64,000 nucleotides of DNA, from assembly GCA_016713335.1 (NCBI GenBank), contig JADJPH010000032.1, positions 1 through 64,000 of the forward strand, in the 5' to 3' direction. Origin of the DNA: Candidatus Fredericiella danica (lineage in GTDB: Bacteria > Chloroflexota > Anaerolineae > Caldilineales > Caldilineaceae). The first letter of the stretch is position 1; each line of letters begins with the position of its first letter. The translations under genes and the position numbers were made by a program. The notes beneath the pieces are model-generated. The model ran no database searches and was not told the origin of the DNA. It worked only from the letters and a program-made list of their open reading frames with translations. Shown here in pieces: positions 39,717 to 50,827 of the stretch.

Positions 39717-40730
39717 ATGGCGCACGCCGCCGAGTTAACCCATGCCCGTCTGGTGGCCGACGAACTTTTTCAGGTCCGGCTGCCGCTGCCCTTTGCGCTC
39801 AACCATGTCAATGCCTACATGCTGCGGGAACCTGACGGCTGGACGATCCTTGACGCCGGGCTGCACCGGCCCGAAATCTGCGACCTGTGGGAAGCCGCCT
39901 GGCAGGAGCTCGGCATTGCGCCGTCGTCGGTGCGCCGGATTGTGCTGACCCATATGCATCCGGACCACTTTGGCGCATCCGGCTGGTTGCAGCAGCGCAC
40001 GGGCGCGGCGGTCTTCATGTCGCCGCGCGAGCGTGAAGTGGCAATGCAGACCTGGATCGAGGACTTGACGGAAGAGCGCCGCGCGGCCGTGGCGGAGTAT
40101 GAGCGGCGGGCGGGAGTGCATGGTGAAGTGGCGACCATCATCGAGCGCCAGCAGGATTACCTCCGTTCACTAACGTTTCCGCATCCGGCGGAACTGCTGA
40201 TCCTTGCGCCCGGTGAAACGGTGGCGTTGGGCGGGCGTCACTTCCGCACGATCCATGCGCCCGGTCATGCCGACGGACAGATCCTCTTCTATGACGAGGC
40301 AAACCGGCTCATGCTCTGTGGTGACCAGGTGCTGCAGCGGATCACGCCCAACATCGGCTTCTGGCCCAGCACGGAGCCGGATCCATTGGGGCGTTATCTG
40401 GCTTCCCTGGCAGAACTCAGCGCGTTGACGGTCGATGTGGCGCTGCCCGGGCATCACGGGGTCATCCACAACTGGGCAGAGCGACTAGCGCAACTGCAGG
40501 TGCATCATGCCAACCGGTTGGAGGCGATGGAAGCGGCAGCGGGTGAGGGCGCTACGGCGTTGGAGGTCAGCTATGCGGTCTTCAACTATGATCGCTTCAG
40601 CATGCACGAAGTACGTTTCGCCGTTGCCGAGGCGCTGGCGCATCTGGAGCATCTGGTGGTGTTGGGAAGACTGGAGAGGGTGGAGGGGGCGGAGAGTCGG
40701 ATTTATCGGTCATCAGAGCCACGCACGTGA
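39717..40730 (+). CDS. MBL-fold metallohydrolase with C-terminal winged-helix-like domain
   Basis: 337 residues. Metal ligands: HMHPDH near residue 80 (HXHXDH), HAPGHADG and the late His in LPGHHGVI; Asp in LCGDQVL. The fold starts FALNHVNAYMLREPDGWTILDAGL. Residues 260-335 (VSYAVFNYDRFSMHEVRFAVAEALAHLEHLVVLGRLERV) look like the winged helix seen in LACTB2-like and related hydrolases. The substrate is unknown; LACTB2-like members act on RNA or thioesters. The stop lies within a copy of the dispersed repeat also found at 25668. Confidence 0.87.
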   Translation: MAHAAELTHARLVADELFQVRLPLPFALNHVNAYMLREPDGWTILDAGLHRPEICDLWEAAWQELGIAPSSVRRIVLTHMHPDHFGASGWLQQRTGAAVFMSPREREVAMQTWIEDLTEERRAAVAEYERRAGVHGEVATIIERQQDYLRSLTFPHPAELLILAPGETVALGGRHFRTIHAPGHADGQILFYDEANRLMLCGDQVLQRITPNIGFWPSTEPDPLGRYLASLAELSALTVDVALPGHHGVIHNWAERLAQLQVHHANRLEAMEAAAGEGATALEVSYAVFNYDRFSMHEVRFAVAEALAHLEHLVVLGRLERVEGAESRIYRSSEPRT

Positions 40731-40735
40731 GTAAG
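40711..40735. repeat. Lone copy of the 25.7-kb repeat unit
   Basis: CATCAGAGCCACGCACGTGA plus GTAAG, differing at a few bases from the anchor of the array at 25668-26348. In both places the repeat forms the 3' end of a coding sequence and supplies the stop codon. Confidence 0.6.
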
Positions 40736-40860
40736 TGGTTCGCCTTGCCGCGGCAGAAGCTTCCGTTGTCTGAACCATGATTTCTGGGATTAACGGATGG
40801 CCAGGATGGCTGGGGCGCGGGCTTTGGCGGGTTGGGGGCATGAACGTGAGGGAAGTCACA

Positions 40861-41100
40861 CCTGACGGGATGGGTGCTCGGGTGGGACGGGGGGCGGCTG
40901 CGGACGGTGGCGGGGATCACCACCCTGACGGGCTGGTGCTCTGACAGACGGTGGGACGGGGGGATCACCACCCTGACGGGCTGGTGCTCTGACGGACGGG
41001 GGGACGGAGGGAAACACCACCCTGACGGGATGGTGCTCTGACAGGCGGTGGGACGGGGGGATCACCACCCTGACGGGCTGGTGCTCTGACCCACGGGGAT
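40861..41100. repeat. 48-bp tandem repeat, about four copies, in a gene-free interval
   Basis: The anchor CACCCTGACGGG recurs at 40921, 40969, 41018 and 41066 (periods 48, 49, 48), with a diverged copy near 40858. Each unit has the form ATCACCACCCTGACGGGCTG then GTGCTCTGAC and a G-rich stretch, and can fold as CACCA...TGGTG. The whole interval 40731-41153 has no recognised gene; open frames here are repeat translations rich in Pro, Arg and Val. Confidence 0.85.
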
Positions 41101-41153
41101 CTGATGGACGGCGCTGGCGCGGCCGCAAGCAGGTGCGGGGCGCCATTCGTGGT

Positions 41154-42159
41154 TCAGCTCTGCTTCACCGGTGCGGTCGAACCGCGTACAATCAGATGTG
41201 TCTCCAACAACTGCCGCCGCAGCGGCAGTTCCTTGTCCGCAATCCGCTCCAACAACATTTTGATCGCCGATTGCCCAAAGGCGCCGATCGGTTGCGCCAC
41301 CGTCGTCAGGGGTGGATTTGTATAGGTGGAGATGGGGGCATTGTCAAAGCCGACCACGGAAATCTCCTCCGGACAGCGCAAGCCCGCCGCCTGGATCCCG
41401 CGCAGCACCCCAGCCGCCATTACGTCGTTGCAGGCGAAGATTGCCGTCGGCGGGCCTGCTACTTGCAGCAATTGTTCGACCGCTCGCTGGCCGCTGGCGT
41501 AGTCAAATGCACCGCACCACCAGGTGTTCATCATACGGAATGCCATACGCCTGCAGCACCTCCCGATAGCCGATGACCCGTTGCGCGCTGAGTGTCAACT
41601 CGCTTGGCCCGGTCACGCAGGCGATGCGACGATGGCCCAGTTCGCAGAGATGCATTGTCGCCAGTTTGCCGCCCGCCAGGTTGTCCGCCAACACCACATC
41701 GACATCAACGCCCGGCAGTTCACGGTCGATGACGACGACCGGCACTTCGTGATCGACCAGCCGCCGCACCTGTTCAGGATTGGCGCCTGCCGCCACAAAG
41801 ACGATACCATCCACCTGGCGTTCTACCAGCGAATTTGTAAAGACACGCTCTTTCTCCAGGTCGCCTTCCGAATTGCAAAGGAAGACGCTGTACCCCGCCT
41901 GGAACGCCACATCTTCGATCGCGCGCACGATTTCGGCAAAGAAGGGGTTGCCCACATCCGGGACAATCATCCCCAACGTGTTTGAGTGCTTGACGCGCAG
42001 ACTGCGCGCCAGGGTATTGGGCTGATACCCCAGATCATCCATCGCGGCCCGCACCCGCGCCTGCACATCCTCGCTGACATAGCGGGTCTCGTTGATCACA
42101 TGAGACACGGTGCTGGTGGAGACACCGGCGCGCTCGGCGACATCGCGCATCGTGACCAT
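41154..42159 (-). CDS. LacI-family transcriptional regulator 2; frameshift near 41520
   Basis: About 335 residues after repair. HTH from the ATG at 42159: MVTMRDVAERAGVSTSTVSHVINETRYVSEDVQ, hinge LGYQPNTLARSLRVK, then NTLGMIVPDVGNPFFAEIVRAIED, QVDGIVFVAAGANPEQ, LADNLAGGKLATMHLCELGHRRIACVTGPSELTLSAQRVIGYRE; an indel near 41510-41540; then PPTAIFACNDVMAAGVLRGIQAAG, EEISVVGFDNAPISTYTNPPLTTVAQPIGAFGQSA. It is closely related to LacI 1 but differs at the first two residues of the recognition helix (TS instead of VT). A palindrome of a different type stands upstream. Likely targets are the mannosidase region on the other strand. Confidence 0.9.
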
Positions 42160-42225
42160 AACGTCACTTCCTCTGTTGTTGTGCGGAACTGGGTGAAGAA
42201 AATTTGCGCAATCGATTGTCTGAAA

Positions 42226-42237
42226 TTTACCGGTAAA
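42226..42237. promoter_or_regulatory. LacI-type operator TTTACCGGTAAA
   Basis: A perfect 12-bp palindrome with central CCGG, 67 bp upstream of lacI 2 and 90 bp upstream of the divergent HEAT-like gene. A second palindrome, AATCGATT, lies near 42210. Control of both directions by LacI 2 is inferred. Confidence 0.65.
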
Positions 42238-42326
42238 GAGGCGCTTTGTCAAGCATGTTTTACGGTTTGTCAATTCGGCGCTGCGGGTGTAGCGTGCGCA
42301 TACCGCATCAACTTGAGGACTCCACT

Positions 42327-43046
42327 ATGGCCAAAGCTGATCTCTACCGCCAGATTCTCCCAACGCTAGACGACTGGGACGCCTATGTACTGGAAAATAG
42401 CAATCTCCCTGGTCCGCGCAGCAACCTGGAGCTGCTGCACGTCGTGGCCGACCTCGGCGACGAGCGCCGCTTTCGCCATTTTCTGACCTTCACCCCCGAC
42501 CTGGCGCCCACCAACACGCCTGGCGAATTCCTTGCCTGTTGCGGCGTGGTCGGGCTTGGACGGCTGGCCGCAGAGGGTCGCAACGAGCTTTTCCCAGAAT
42601 TACGTGCATTGGCCGCCGATCCGCGGTGGCGGGTGCGCGAAGGGGTTGCGATGGGGCTACATCGTGTGGGCATGGTAGACATGAAGCGACTTCTGACGGA
42701 ACTCGCCGGCTGGGTGAACGACAGTTGGCTGGTGCAACGTGCCGTGGTTGCCGGCGTGGCAGAGCCTGCGCTTTTGCGGCGCAAAGAGAATGTCGCCGGT
42801 GCGCTGCTTCTGCTCGATGCCACTACTGCGCATATCACCACCGCGGTGGATCGCCGCGACGACAACTTCCGCACCCTGCGCCAGGCGCTTGGCTACGCAT
42901 GGAGCGTCGTTGTTGTTGCCGATCCGATCGCGGGAAAGGCGGCGATAGAGCGTTGGTTTGCGGTGGCGACAGACGACGCCGACATACGCTGGATCCTGCG
43001 TGAGAATCTGAAGAAAAGACGGCTCACAGCGATGGATGCCACCTGA
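42327..43046 (+). CDS. HEAT-repeat-like helical protein
   Basis: 239 residues from the ATG at 42327. All-helical with repeat-like segments: NLELLHVVADLGDERRFRHFL, EFLACCGVVGLGRLAAEGRNELFPELRALAADPRWRVREGVAMGLHRVG, WLVQRAVVAGVAEPALL, and ADIRWILRENLKKRRLTAMD. The DPRWRVREGVAMGL stretch is a typical HEAT/PBS-lyase-type repeat. Such proteins mediate protein contacts; no catalytic motif is visible. It is divergent from lacI 2, with an operator-like palindrome between them. Confidence 0.75.
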   Translation: MAKADLYRQILPTLDDWDAYVLENSNLPGPRSNLELLHVVADLGDERRFRHFLTFTPDLAPTNTPGEFLACCGVVGLGRLAAEGRNELFPELRALAADPRWRVREGVAMGLHRVGMVDMKRLLTELAGWVNDSWLVQRAVVAGVAEPALLRRKENVAGALLLLDATTAHITTAVDRRDDNFRTLRQALGYAWSVVVVADPIAGKAAIERWFAVATDDADIRWILRENLKKRRLTAMDAT

Positions 43047-43130
43047 CCGCAGACCTGGGCGGCGCACTCACATTACCGATCAAAGCGCATGGCGCACCCG
43101 CATTCAGCGTATCAAGCAGGAGACTTACCG

Positions 43131-43529
43131 ATGGCTATCTACGAACATCATACCGAGCCTTTGGCGACGCGACTTGTCTTCTTCCAACGGTTGGCAGTCC
43201 ACGTCGCATTGGCGATTGGCATTCTCTTTGGCTCCCTGCTGCTTGGTGTCGTGGGGTTTCACGTCTGGGGGCAGTTGGCCTGGATCGATGCGCTGCAGAA
43301 TGCCTCGATGCTGCTGGGCGGCATGGGGCCGGTGGAGCGCATGGAGACCGTACCCGGCAAGCTCTTTGCGTCCTTCTACGCCCTCTACGCAGGGATTATC
43401 TTTCTGATTCTGGCCGGCGTGTTGCTGGCGCTTGTCCTGCACCGTTTCCTCCACCACTTTCACCTGGAAATGGTCGAGGAAGACAGTGAGACGGCCGCGA
43501 TGCAACCCGAAGGACCACGCCAACGTTAA
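43131..43529 (+). CDS. Two-span membrane protein, unknown function
   Basis: 132 residues from the ATG at 43131, preceded by AAGCAGGAG. Spans LAVHVALAIGILFGSLLLGVVGFHVW and LFASFYALYAGIIFLILAGVLLALVL are separated by a short extracytoplasmic loop (DALQNASMLLGGMGPVERMETVPGK). The C-terminal tail is His-rich then acidic (HRFLHHFHLEMVEEDSE). This two-span plan with GGMGPV occurs in small hypothetical proteins near ion-channel or transport genes; no function is assigned. It lies between the HEAT-like and mannosidase genes on the same strand. Confidence 0.75.
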   Translation: MAIYEHHTEPLATRLVFFQRLAVHVALAIGILFGSLLLGVVGFHVWGQLAWIDALQNASMLLGGMGPVERMETVPGKLFASFYALYAGIIFLILAGVLLALVLHRFLHHFHLEMVEEDSETAAMQPEGPRQR

Positions 43530-43584
43530 CCGATCGTTCCTCTACCCATCCAACCCATGTACCGATTCGGAGCAACAGCATCCT

Positions 43585-46500
43585 ATGCCTGATTTTACGA
43601 CCTATACCGGCCGCAACCTTGAACCTACGTTGCGCAAGATCGAGGCGGCGATCTTCACGATTGTTGGGGACTTGACGATCGATGCGTGGCGAACACCGGA
43701 ACCCACACCCTATACCCAGCGGGCTGAAGGCGAACCGCTTCATCCCCACGTCAGGGAACCCTGGGGTGCGCTCTTCGACTGCGCCTGGTTTCGCTTCACC
43801 GGCGTGGTCCAGAAAGTGCGGCGGGATTGCCGTTGGTGGCGCTGCTGGATGTCAACGGGGAGTTGCTGGTTGTCGATGACGCGGGCCAACCGGTGCGCGG
43901 GTTGACGAATGTCGCCTCCGAATTTGAGCGGACGCTGGGGCTGCCGGGCAAACGCGTGCTGCCGCTGGCGGAAGCGGCCACGAGCGGCGCGGCTGTGGAG
44001 ATCTGGGCCGACGCCGGCTGCAACGATCTCTTTGGCCTGCTCCAAGAAGGCGGGCGCATCCGCAACGCCCATCTCGCCATCTTCCATGCGGCCACCCGCG
44101 ATCTCATTATGATTTCGAGGTGCTGCTCGACAGCCTGGGGGTGCTCTCCCCTGAATCGGCACGCCACCAGCAGATTCGCGCCGCCTTGCACGACGTAGCC
44201 CACCTGCTGAACTGGGGAGTGACGGATGACGCGGTGGCGGCAGCACGCACGTCTACAGTCGCTGCTGGCTCAGCGCGGCGGCGATCCTTCCTTGCAGATC
44301 AGCGCGATTGGTCACGCCCACATTGACCTGGCGTGGCTCTGGCCCCTCCGGGAGACAAAGCGCAAGGGTGCACGCACCTTTGCCACCGCACTGGCCAACC
44401 TGGCGCTCTATCCTGGCTATCGTTTCGCCGCCAGCCAGGCCCAACTCTACCAATGGATGAAGGACGAATACCCCACCCTCTACACCCGCATCCGGGCCGC
44501 GGTCAAGGCAAAGAAGATCGAGCCGCAGGGCGCGCTCTGGGTGGAAAGCGACACCAATGTGCCCACGGGCGAGGCGCTGATCCGCCAGATCCTGTATGGC
44601 CGGCACTTCTTCCGCGCCGAATTTTCTGTGGATCCCAACTACATCTGGCTGCCGGACACCTTTGGCTACACCGCGGCGCTGCCCCAAATCATGGCGCACG
44701 CCGGGATCCGCTACTTCTCGACGCAGAAACTCTCTTGGAGTCTGATCAACAAGTTTCCGCACCAGTCATTCTGGTGGCAGGCATCGACGGGCCAGGTGCT
44801 GGTGCATATGCTGCCGGAGGAGACCTACAATGGTCCGGCCCTGCCAAGATCGCTTGCCAGGATCGAAAGGAATTATGCCGACAAAGGCGTCTCGCACCAT
44901 GCGCTGATGATCTATGGCATCGGCGATGGCGGCGGTGGTGCGGGCGAAGAACACCTGGAACGAATCGAACGGCTGGGAAACTTTGCCGGCTTGCCGCCGG
45001 TCAAACAAGAATGGACCGCTGAATTCCTGGAGCGGTGGGCCAAGGACGCTGAACGCTTTGCCACCTGGGTGGGCGAACTCTACCTGGAGCGCCATCAGGG
45101 CACCTTGACCACGCAGGCGCGCAACAAATGGTACAACCGGCGGCTGGAGCAGGCGCTGCGCGACTGGGAGTGGTGGGCGTCCGTCTCCGCTATCACGACC
45201 GGCGCTGCCTATCCAATGGAGCAACTGCACAGGATCTGGCGCGAGGTCCTGCTCTACCAGTTCCACGACATCCTGCCCGGCTCGTCGATCAAACGCGTTT
45301 ATGACGAAACCACCCCCCGCTACGCCGCACTGCTGGCTGAGGTGGAGAGCGAAATCGAGCGCACGCTGGCACAGTTGGCGGGGCGCATTGGCCAGGCGAA
45401 CACCGGCCCGATTGTTTTCAATTCGCTCTCCTGGCCACGCCAGGAATGGATTAAAGCGGACCAGCAGTGGCTGCGCGCCGATGCCCCTGCCATGGGCTAC
45501 GGGACGACCGTGGCCGTGGATCCGCTGGCGCTGCCCAGGGTGCTTGTCGCCACGCCGGAACGGCTTGAAAACGACTGCGTGATCGTGCGGTTCGACGCCA
45601 CCGGCGCCATTGTCTCCCTTTTCGACAAGTGCGGCGAACGCGAATGCATCGCACCGGCCGCAGGCCAATCGGCTGCTGGTCTATCGCGACGACGGCGATG
45701 CCTGGGACTTCCTGATGGACTATGCCGCCGCTGCGCCGCAACCGCTGGTGTTGGCTGCCGCCGAAGCCCAGATCGACGGACCGCAGGCGAGCGTCCGCCA
45801 GACGTATACGCTGGGTCACTCGACCCTTGTGCAGGAAATTTCGATTACTGCGGGCAGCCCGCTGGTCACCTTTGCGACGCAGGCAACCTGGCGCGAGACG
45901 GCCACCATGCTGCGCGTCGAATTCCCGGTTGCGATCCATGCAGAAGCCGCGGCCTTTGATATCCAGTTCGGGCACGTGCAGCGACCCACCCATCAGAACA
46001 CGACCTGGGACCTGGCGCGCGATTAAGTGGCCGCCCACAAGTGGGTGGATCTGGCGCAGGCCGACTTCGGGGGTGGCGCTACTCAACGACAGCAAGTACG
46101 GGCACAAGATCAAGGGACAATGTGATCGACCTCAACCTGATACGCAGCGTACCCTACCCTGGGGCGAAGGTTGTCGACGACGCCACGGTGACACCCGGTG
46201 CGGTGCATGCAGGCTACACCGACCAGACCGACCATACCTTCCGCTATGCGCTCTACCCCCATGCCGGCGGTCCTGCGTCGGTCGACGTCCAGCGCACCGC
46301 GTACGAGTTCAATCTTCCGATGCGCATCAGCGGGTCGGGCAATGGCGGGGGGATATTGCCACCGGCGCAGGCGTTCCTGACCGTGTCAGTCCCGAACGTC
46401 ATCGTCGAAGCGGTGAAGCAGGCGGAATCCGGCGACGGCTGGATCCTGCGCCTCTACGAGACGACTGGCGCAGCCGCGCAGGCGCGGCTCACCTTTGCCC

Positions 46501-46634
46501 TACACGTGGCCGCGGCAGCCGAGACCAATGCCATGGAAGAGGATCCCCGGCCCCTCGACATGGCCGAAAATCAGGTCACCGTGGCATTCAGGCCGTTTGA
46601 GATCAAGACGATCTGGGTCACGCCGGCGGCGTAA
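43585..46634 (+). CDS. GH38 alpha-mannosidase; at least five frameshifts
   Basis: About 1015 residues after repair. N-terminal beta domain (MPDFTTYTGRNLEPTLRKIEAAIF, DCAWFRFTG, VALLDVNGE, GLPGKRVLPLAEAATSG), then the GH38 catalytic barrel: ISAIGHAHIDLAWLWPLRETKRK, QPLYQWMKDEYP-like segment, GALWVESDTNVPTGEALIRQILYG, and nucleophile Asp in NYIWLPDTFGYTAALPQI near residue 357. Then YFSTQKLSWSLINKFPHQSFWWQ, YGIGDGGGGAGEEHLERIERL, LLYQFHDILPGSSIKRVYDE and the C-terminal beta domains (FEIKTIWVTPAA). Frame changes near 43815, 44105, 44235, 45660 and 46025-46110. Such clustering is heavier than elsewhere, so true decay cannot be ruled out. It cleaves alpha-mannosides, in keeping with LacI control nearby. 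Confidence 0.87.
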
Positions 46635-48737
46635 CGGTCACCGCGTCGCACATGATGCGCCCTTCTTCGACCACAAGCGCCACGCCGCCGCCTGTCAAGG
46701 GATGTTCCGTGTCCTCGACCGTGAACAATGGTTCGCCGTCGAGGACCGCCTCGATCTGGGCGCCGCGGGTTGTCAGGGCAAATTCATGCACGGATCCTGG
46801 CGTCCAGGCGAAGGGGCAGGCGGCGAGCACCTGCTCGCCATCCAGGACCTTCACCAGCCGGGCGAACCCATCGGCGCAGAGCAGCAGTGCATAGTAGCGC
46901 TGCATGCCCTGCACATGCACCGCCAGCCCGGCAGCCTGCGCCATGTGGAGGTTGATGGCGGCACGCGCCGTGTAGTCAACCCATTCGCGCGTCCCCTGCG
47001 AGAAGAGACCGCGGCCGTGGTTTTGCACCAGCCGGTACGCGTCTGGCCACCGCTCTTCATATTGGTCGACGCCGTTGACCCACGCCCGGCGCCACATGAC
47101 GCCATCACCCCCTGGATTTGCGAGGATGGTGTCAGGCGCGCCAGTCCAGGTCAAAGAATCCAGATAGAGTGCGCCAGTGGCGTGGCCGGCGTGCGTGACT
47201 TCCACCCCTACCGCACACAGCGGCAGCCCGCCGGTTGAGGGCAACTGCCAGGTCAATTGAGCCGTTTCGCCTGGCGGCACGACCTGCTGTGGGCCACGTA
47301 GCTGCGTGAGGGTGTCATCGGCCTGATACAGGGCAACGTAGAGGTTGACGGTCACCGGTGTCAGATTGGCCTCATCAGCGCAAAGCGCAGCGTGGACTGT
47401 CTGACCGGCATAAAGTGTGGGCGAGGCATACAAGGCATAGCCGCGCTTGATAAAGTAGTCGGCCTCGTGCCGTGAGGGGATGAAGACCGGCGTCGCCACG
47501 CGGCCGGCGCGGCCGGGCGCAACAGCGTGATAGCGGATCGCCAGCGACCCTGGCCCCGTCTGGCCGTGGCTGCCATCCCATGCCACGGTCGCTACGCCCA
47601 GGGCATCCGGAGCCGTGTCGGGTGTGAAGCCTTGCACTGTGCCGGGCAGGCTGAAATGAAAGCGTGCGCCGTTTTTGGGTGCAAGCGGCGGTTTACCTGG
47701 CCAGGGCGCGCCCGCTATTGACGACATGGTAACTCTCGGTCAGCGCGTCGGTGATGGCGCGACCGCCGTCCGCCGTGGCGAGATACATACGGTCGGCCAC
47801 CGGCCCGCGCCAATCGGGACCGGCCATGATGCCGGGCAAGCCATTCTTGATCCCCATGATGCAGCCTACATTGCCCGCGTTGCAGTCGGTGTCCCAGCCG
47901 CAGGTGTTGACGATCATCAACGTCTTTTGAAAATCGTCGTCGCCATGGAGCAAGGCATGAATGATCAGGGCATGGTTGGGGATGATGTGACAGTTGCCGC
48001 CGTACTTGTCATAGCCGTATTGGGCCGCGATCTGCGCACGCGTCTTGCGCCAATCCGGCTCCGCGGCATGCCACTCGCGCAACTGGCCAATGAGGCGATA
48101 GATGAGCGACTGCTTGGGGATGAAGGTCACCGCCAGGTCGAGCAATTTGTTCAGATCCGGTTCGACAAACGCCTGGGCCTCGATGGCGGCGATGACCTGC
48201 GCGCCATAGATCGCCTCGCCATCATGGCTGACGCTGGCTGCGCGCCGTCCAGATCCACGGCGAATTCCAGGATCACCGGGTGCCACCATGGCCCAGCCAT
48301 CGATGAAGATCTGCGCGCCGATCTGTTCGGCGACGATCTTGCTGTTGAGCGCCATCGACCCGCTCTGGGGGGCGGGGATGCCCTGTTTGAGACGCAAGAA
48401 GGCGGTGTGTTCGGTGGAATTGCCCATCCCGCCCCACCAGAGGATGGTGCGCTGCTCCAGGATATAGTTGAGCCAGGTCTGCGCGATCTGGGCAGGGGTA
48501 AGATCGCGGCGATTGTCATAGTCCGGCAGCGCGCGCAAGAAGGTGAAGGTGCCGGAGATGTCGTCGTCGGTGACGATCAGCGGCACACGTCGTTTCTCGT
48601 GCACGTAATACCAGATCTCGCCCAGTTCCTCCATGATGCGGTCATAGGTCCAACCTTCGAACGGCCGGCCCAGATAAACCCCGATAATTTTCCCAGCACG
48701 CCGGCATAGACGCGCTCCCGGATAGTCCAAGTGTCAC
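46618..48737 (-). CDS. ADP-ribosylglycohydrolase-family protein with C-terminal beta-sandwich-like domain; frameshifts
   Basis: About 705 residues if read as one gene. The N-terminus (WTIRERVYAGVLGKIIGVYLGRPFEGWTYDRIMEEL) is split by an indel near 48690. The metal-site motifs are VTDDDISGTFTFLRAL and NTCGWDTDCNAGNVGCIMGIKNG, the two conserved ends of the DraG/COG1397 fold. Two compensating indels (about 48235-48275) scramble a short part of the frame. An indel near 47710 leads into residues 345-705 (FHFSLPGTVQGFTPDT, LAIRYHAVAPGRAGRVATPVF, GALYLDSLTWTG, AGLAVHVQGMQRYYALLL), a beta-rich region like carbohydrate-binding or LamG-type domains. Convergent with the mannosidase (17-bp overlap). Substrate unknown; a sugar-linked N- or O-glycoside is possible. 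Confidence 0.75.
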
Positions 48738-48790
48738 TCCTCTTCCGCCTGAAATTGTGCCCACAGCACCGTGTTCTTTCACTACGTCCA

Positions 48791-50578
48791 TCACCCGCCC
48801 GGCCCTATCTTCCCAATCCGACCAATCCACCGGATAAGTCTCCAAGTACCGGCTGACGGCCTGTCCGATCGTCGGAAAGAAGAGTTCCGTGCCAACCTTG
48901 GTGAAGAGTCCGTACCGTTTTAGCCGGTCTTTCACCGGGTCCTTCATCTCGGCAAGCATAGCTCGATGCCCGCCTGGGCCAGTTCATCATCCAGGACGGA
49001 CAACATGTCCGCCGCGGTGACGTCGACGTCGGTCACCGGTTCAGCGGCGACAACGACCCACTTTGTCAGTGTCGGCGCCTCGGCAATGGCTTGCTCCACA
49101 TGTTCATGAAAGATCTCAGCATTGGCGAAGAACAGGGGTGCGTCCCAACGGAAGATCACAAGCCCCGGAATCCGTTTCGCCTCCGGATAGCGTGTGATGT
49201 CGTGATACCCCTTCAGGCTTTCGACCCGCCCCAGCACGGCGTCATAGGGGCGCCACGCGCGCCAGATGAAGCCGAGCAGCGCCAGCGCAACGGCGATAAA
49301 AATGCCCTGGATCACGCCGAGCAGGGCAACGCCGAGGAAACTCACAATCGCCAGTGCATTCGTCGGGGCGCAGCCGATATAAACGAACCACTCCTGGATG
49401 TCAATCAGCGATAGACACGCTGCAATCACGACCGCGCCGAGCGCGGCATTGGGTAGGTTCTGCAGGAGCGACGGTGCAAAGATCAACAGCAGCGCAATGC
49501 ACAGCGCCCCGACGACACCCGTCAACTGTGTCTTGGAGCCGGCGGATTCGGCGACGGGCGTGCGCGAAGAACTGCTGCTGATCGAAAATCCCTGAAAGAA
49601 CCCGGCTGCCACGTTGGCGGCGCCAAGCGCAATCAGTTCCTGGTTCTCATCGACTTCATAACCGCCGCGCAGCGCAAAGGTGCGCGAAAGCACGCTGGTG
49701 TCGGCAAAGGAGACCAGCGTAATGGCCAGGGCGCCGGCCGCCAGCGCGCTGATATCCCTCGGTGAAACCCAGGGAATCTGAAAGGACGGCAGACCCTGCG
49801 GCAACGGTCCCACGACCGAGACGCCGGCCCGCACGGCCAGGTCAAATACGCCGACGACAATCGTCGCACCGACGACTGCGACCAGCACCCCAGGGATCTT
49901 CGGCCACCAACGCTTGAAGATTAAGACAATCGCCAGGCACGAGATCCCAATCGCAAAGGCAGTCCAGTTGGTCATCCCCTGGGCAATGCCACGAATCAGG
50001 CTCAGTGTCTCCTGGATGAGACCGTCCCCACTTGCCGAGAAGCCAAGCAGTTTGGGCAATTGGCCGACGATGACTGTAAGCGCAATGCCGTTCAAATATC
50101 CCAGGCGGATGGGTTTGGAGAGCAGGTCCGTAATGAAGCCGAAACGCGCCAGTCCGGCAAGGATGCAGAGCGCACCCGTCATGATGGCGAGCATACCGGC
50201 CAGGGCGACGAGGCGATCCGGGTCACCCGCCGCCAGCGGCACGATCGTGGCCGCAATGATTGCCGCCAAGGACGAATCCGGTCCCAACACCAGGATCCGG
50301 CTCGGCCCAAATAGGGCGTAGACGATGAGGGGAACGATCGTGGCGTACAGACCGTAAATTGCAGGCAGTCCGGCAGCTTCCGCATAACCCATGCCGACGG
50401 GAACAAGGATGGCGGTAAGGATCACGCCCGCCGTGATATCCCGGGGCAGCCAGGCCATCTGGTAAGCGCGCAATGTGGCGAGACCTGGGATCCACCGGCT
50501 CAGACCGCGTGGGCGCGGCGCGCGTACAAATGGGTTGGCGCTGGGTTGTTCCAGCGCGGGGGCTTGGGGCTGATTCAT
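48791..50578 (-). CDS. SulP-family anion transporter with STAS domain; frameshift near 48958
   Basis: About 595 residues. The start is taken at MNQPQAPALEQ (50578). The SulP core has LPRDITAGVILTAILVPVGMGYAEAAGLPAIYGLYATIVPLIVYALFGPSRILVLGPDSSLAAIIAA, LGYLNGIALTVIVGQLPKLLGFS, SFADTSVLSRTFALRGGYEVDENQELIALGAANVAAGFFQGFSISSSSSRTPVAESAGSKTQLTGVVGA. The C-terminal STAS domain (GLVIFRWDAPLFFANAEIF, DVDVTAADMLSVLDDELAQAGIEL) slips frame and goes on AEMKDPVKDRLKRYGLFTKVGTELFFPTIGQAVSRYLE. The 3' end is uncertain; 48791 is the nearest stop if one more base is lost. Transports sulfate, bicarbonate or another anion; the ion is not decided. Confidence 0.9.
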
Positions 50579-50602
50579 GGTATCCACCCGCGTATTACTG
50601 GC

Positions 50603-50642
50603 GCCTATCTGGCTGCACCCAGGGAAGTGTAGCCAGATAGGC
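50603..50642 (-). promoter_or_regulatory. Hairpin in the sulP 5' leader
   Basis: GCCTATCTGGCT (50603-50614) pairs perfectly with AGCCAGATAGGC (50631-50642) around a 16-nt loop, 25 bp before the sulP start. It could be an attenuation or operator element; no T-run or known riboswitch pattern was seen. Confidence 0.45.
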
Positions 50643-50827
50643 ACGCAAAAGCAATCACCTATGCCGTAGCCGGGCAGAAAGATCGGCAGCAAAGCCAGAT
50701 CGTAGAGCACCCGTTGCCGCCGGTCGCTCAGGATATCCCGGCTGAGCGTACTCTGGGTTGCACTGCAACAGATTAACCTGATGACGATATTGTAAAAGGA
50801 AAAGACGACAAACGCTATGGACGCTTA

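Noticed and set aside
40861..41100. Possible CRISPR array or repeat protein (HQPVRVVIPPSHRLSE repeats)
   Set aside because: The 48-bp units follow each other without spacers, and the open frame has no start context or family similarity.
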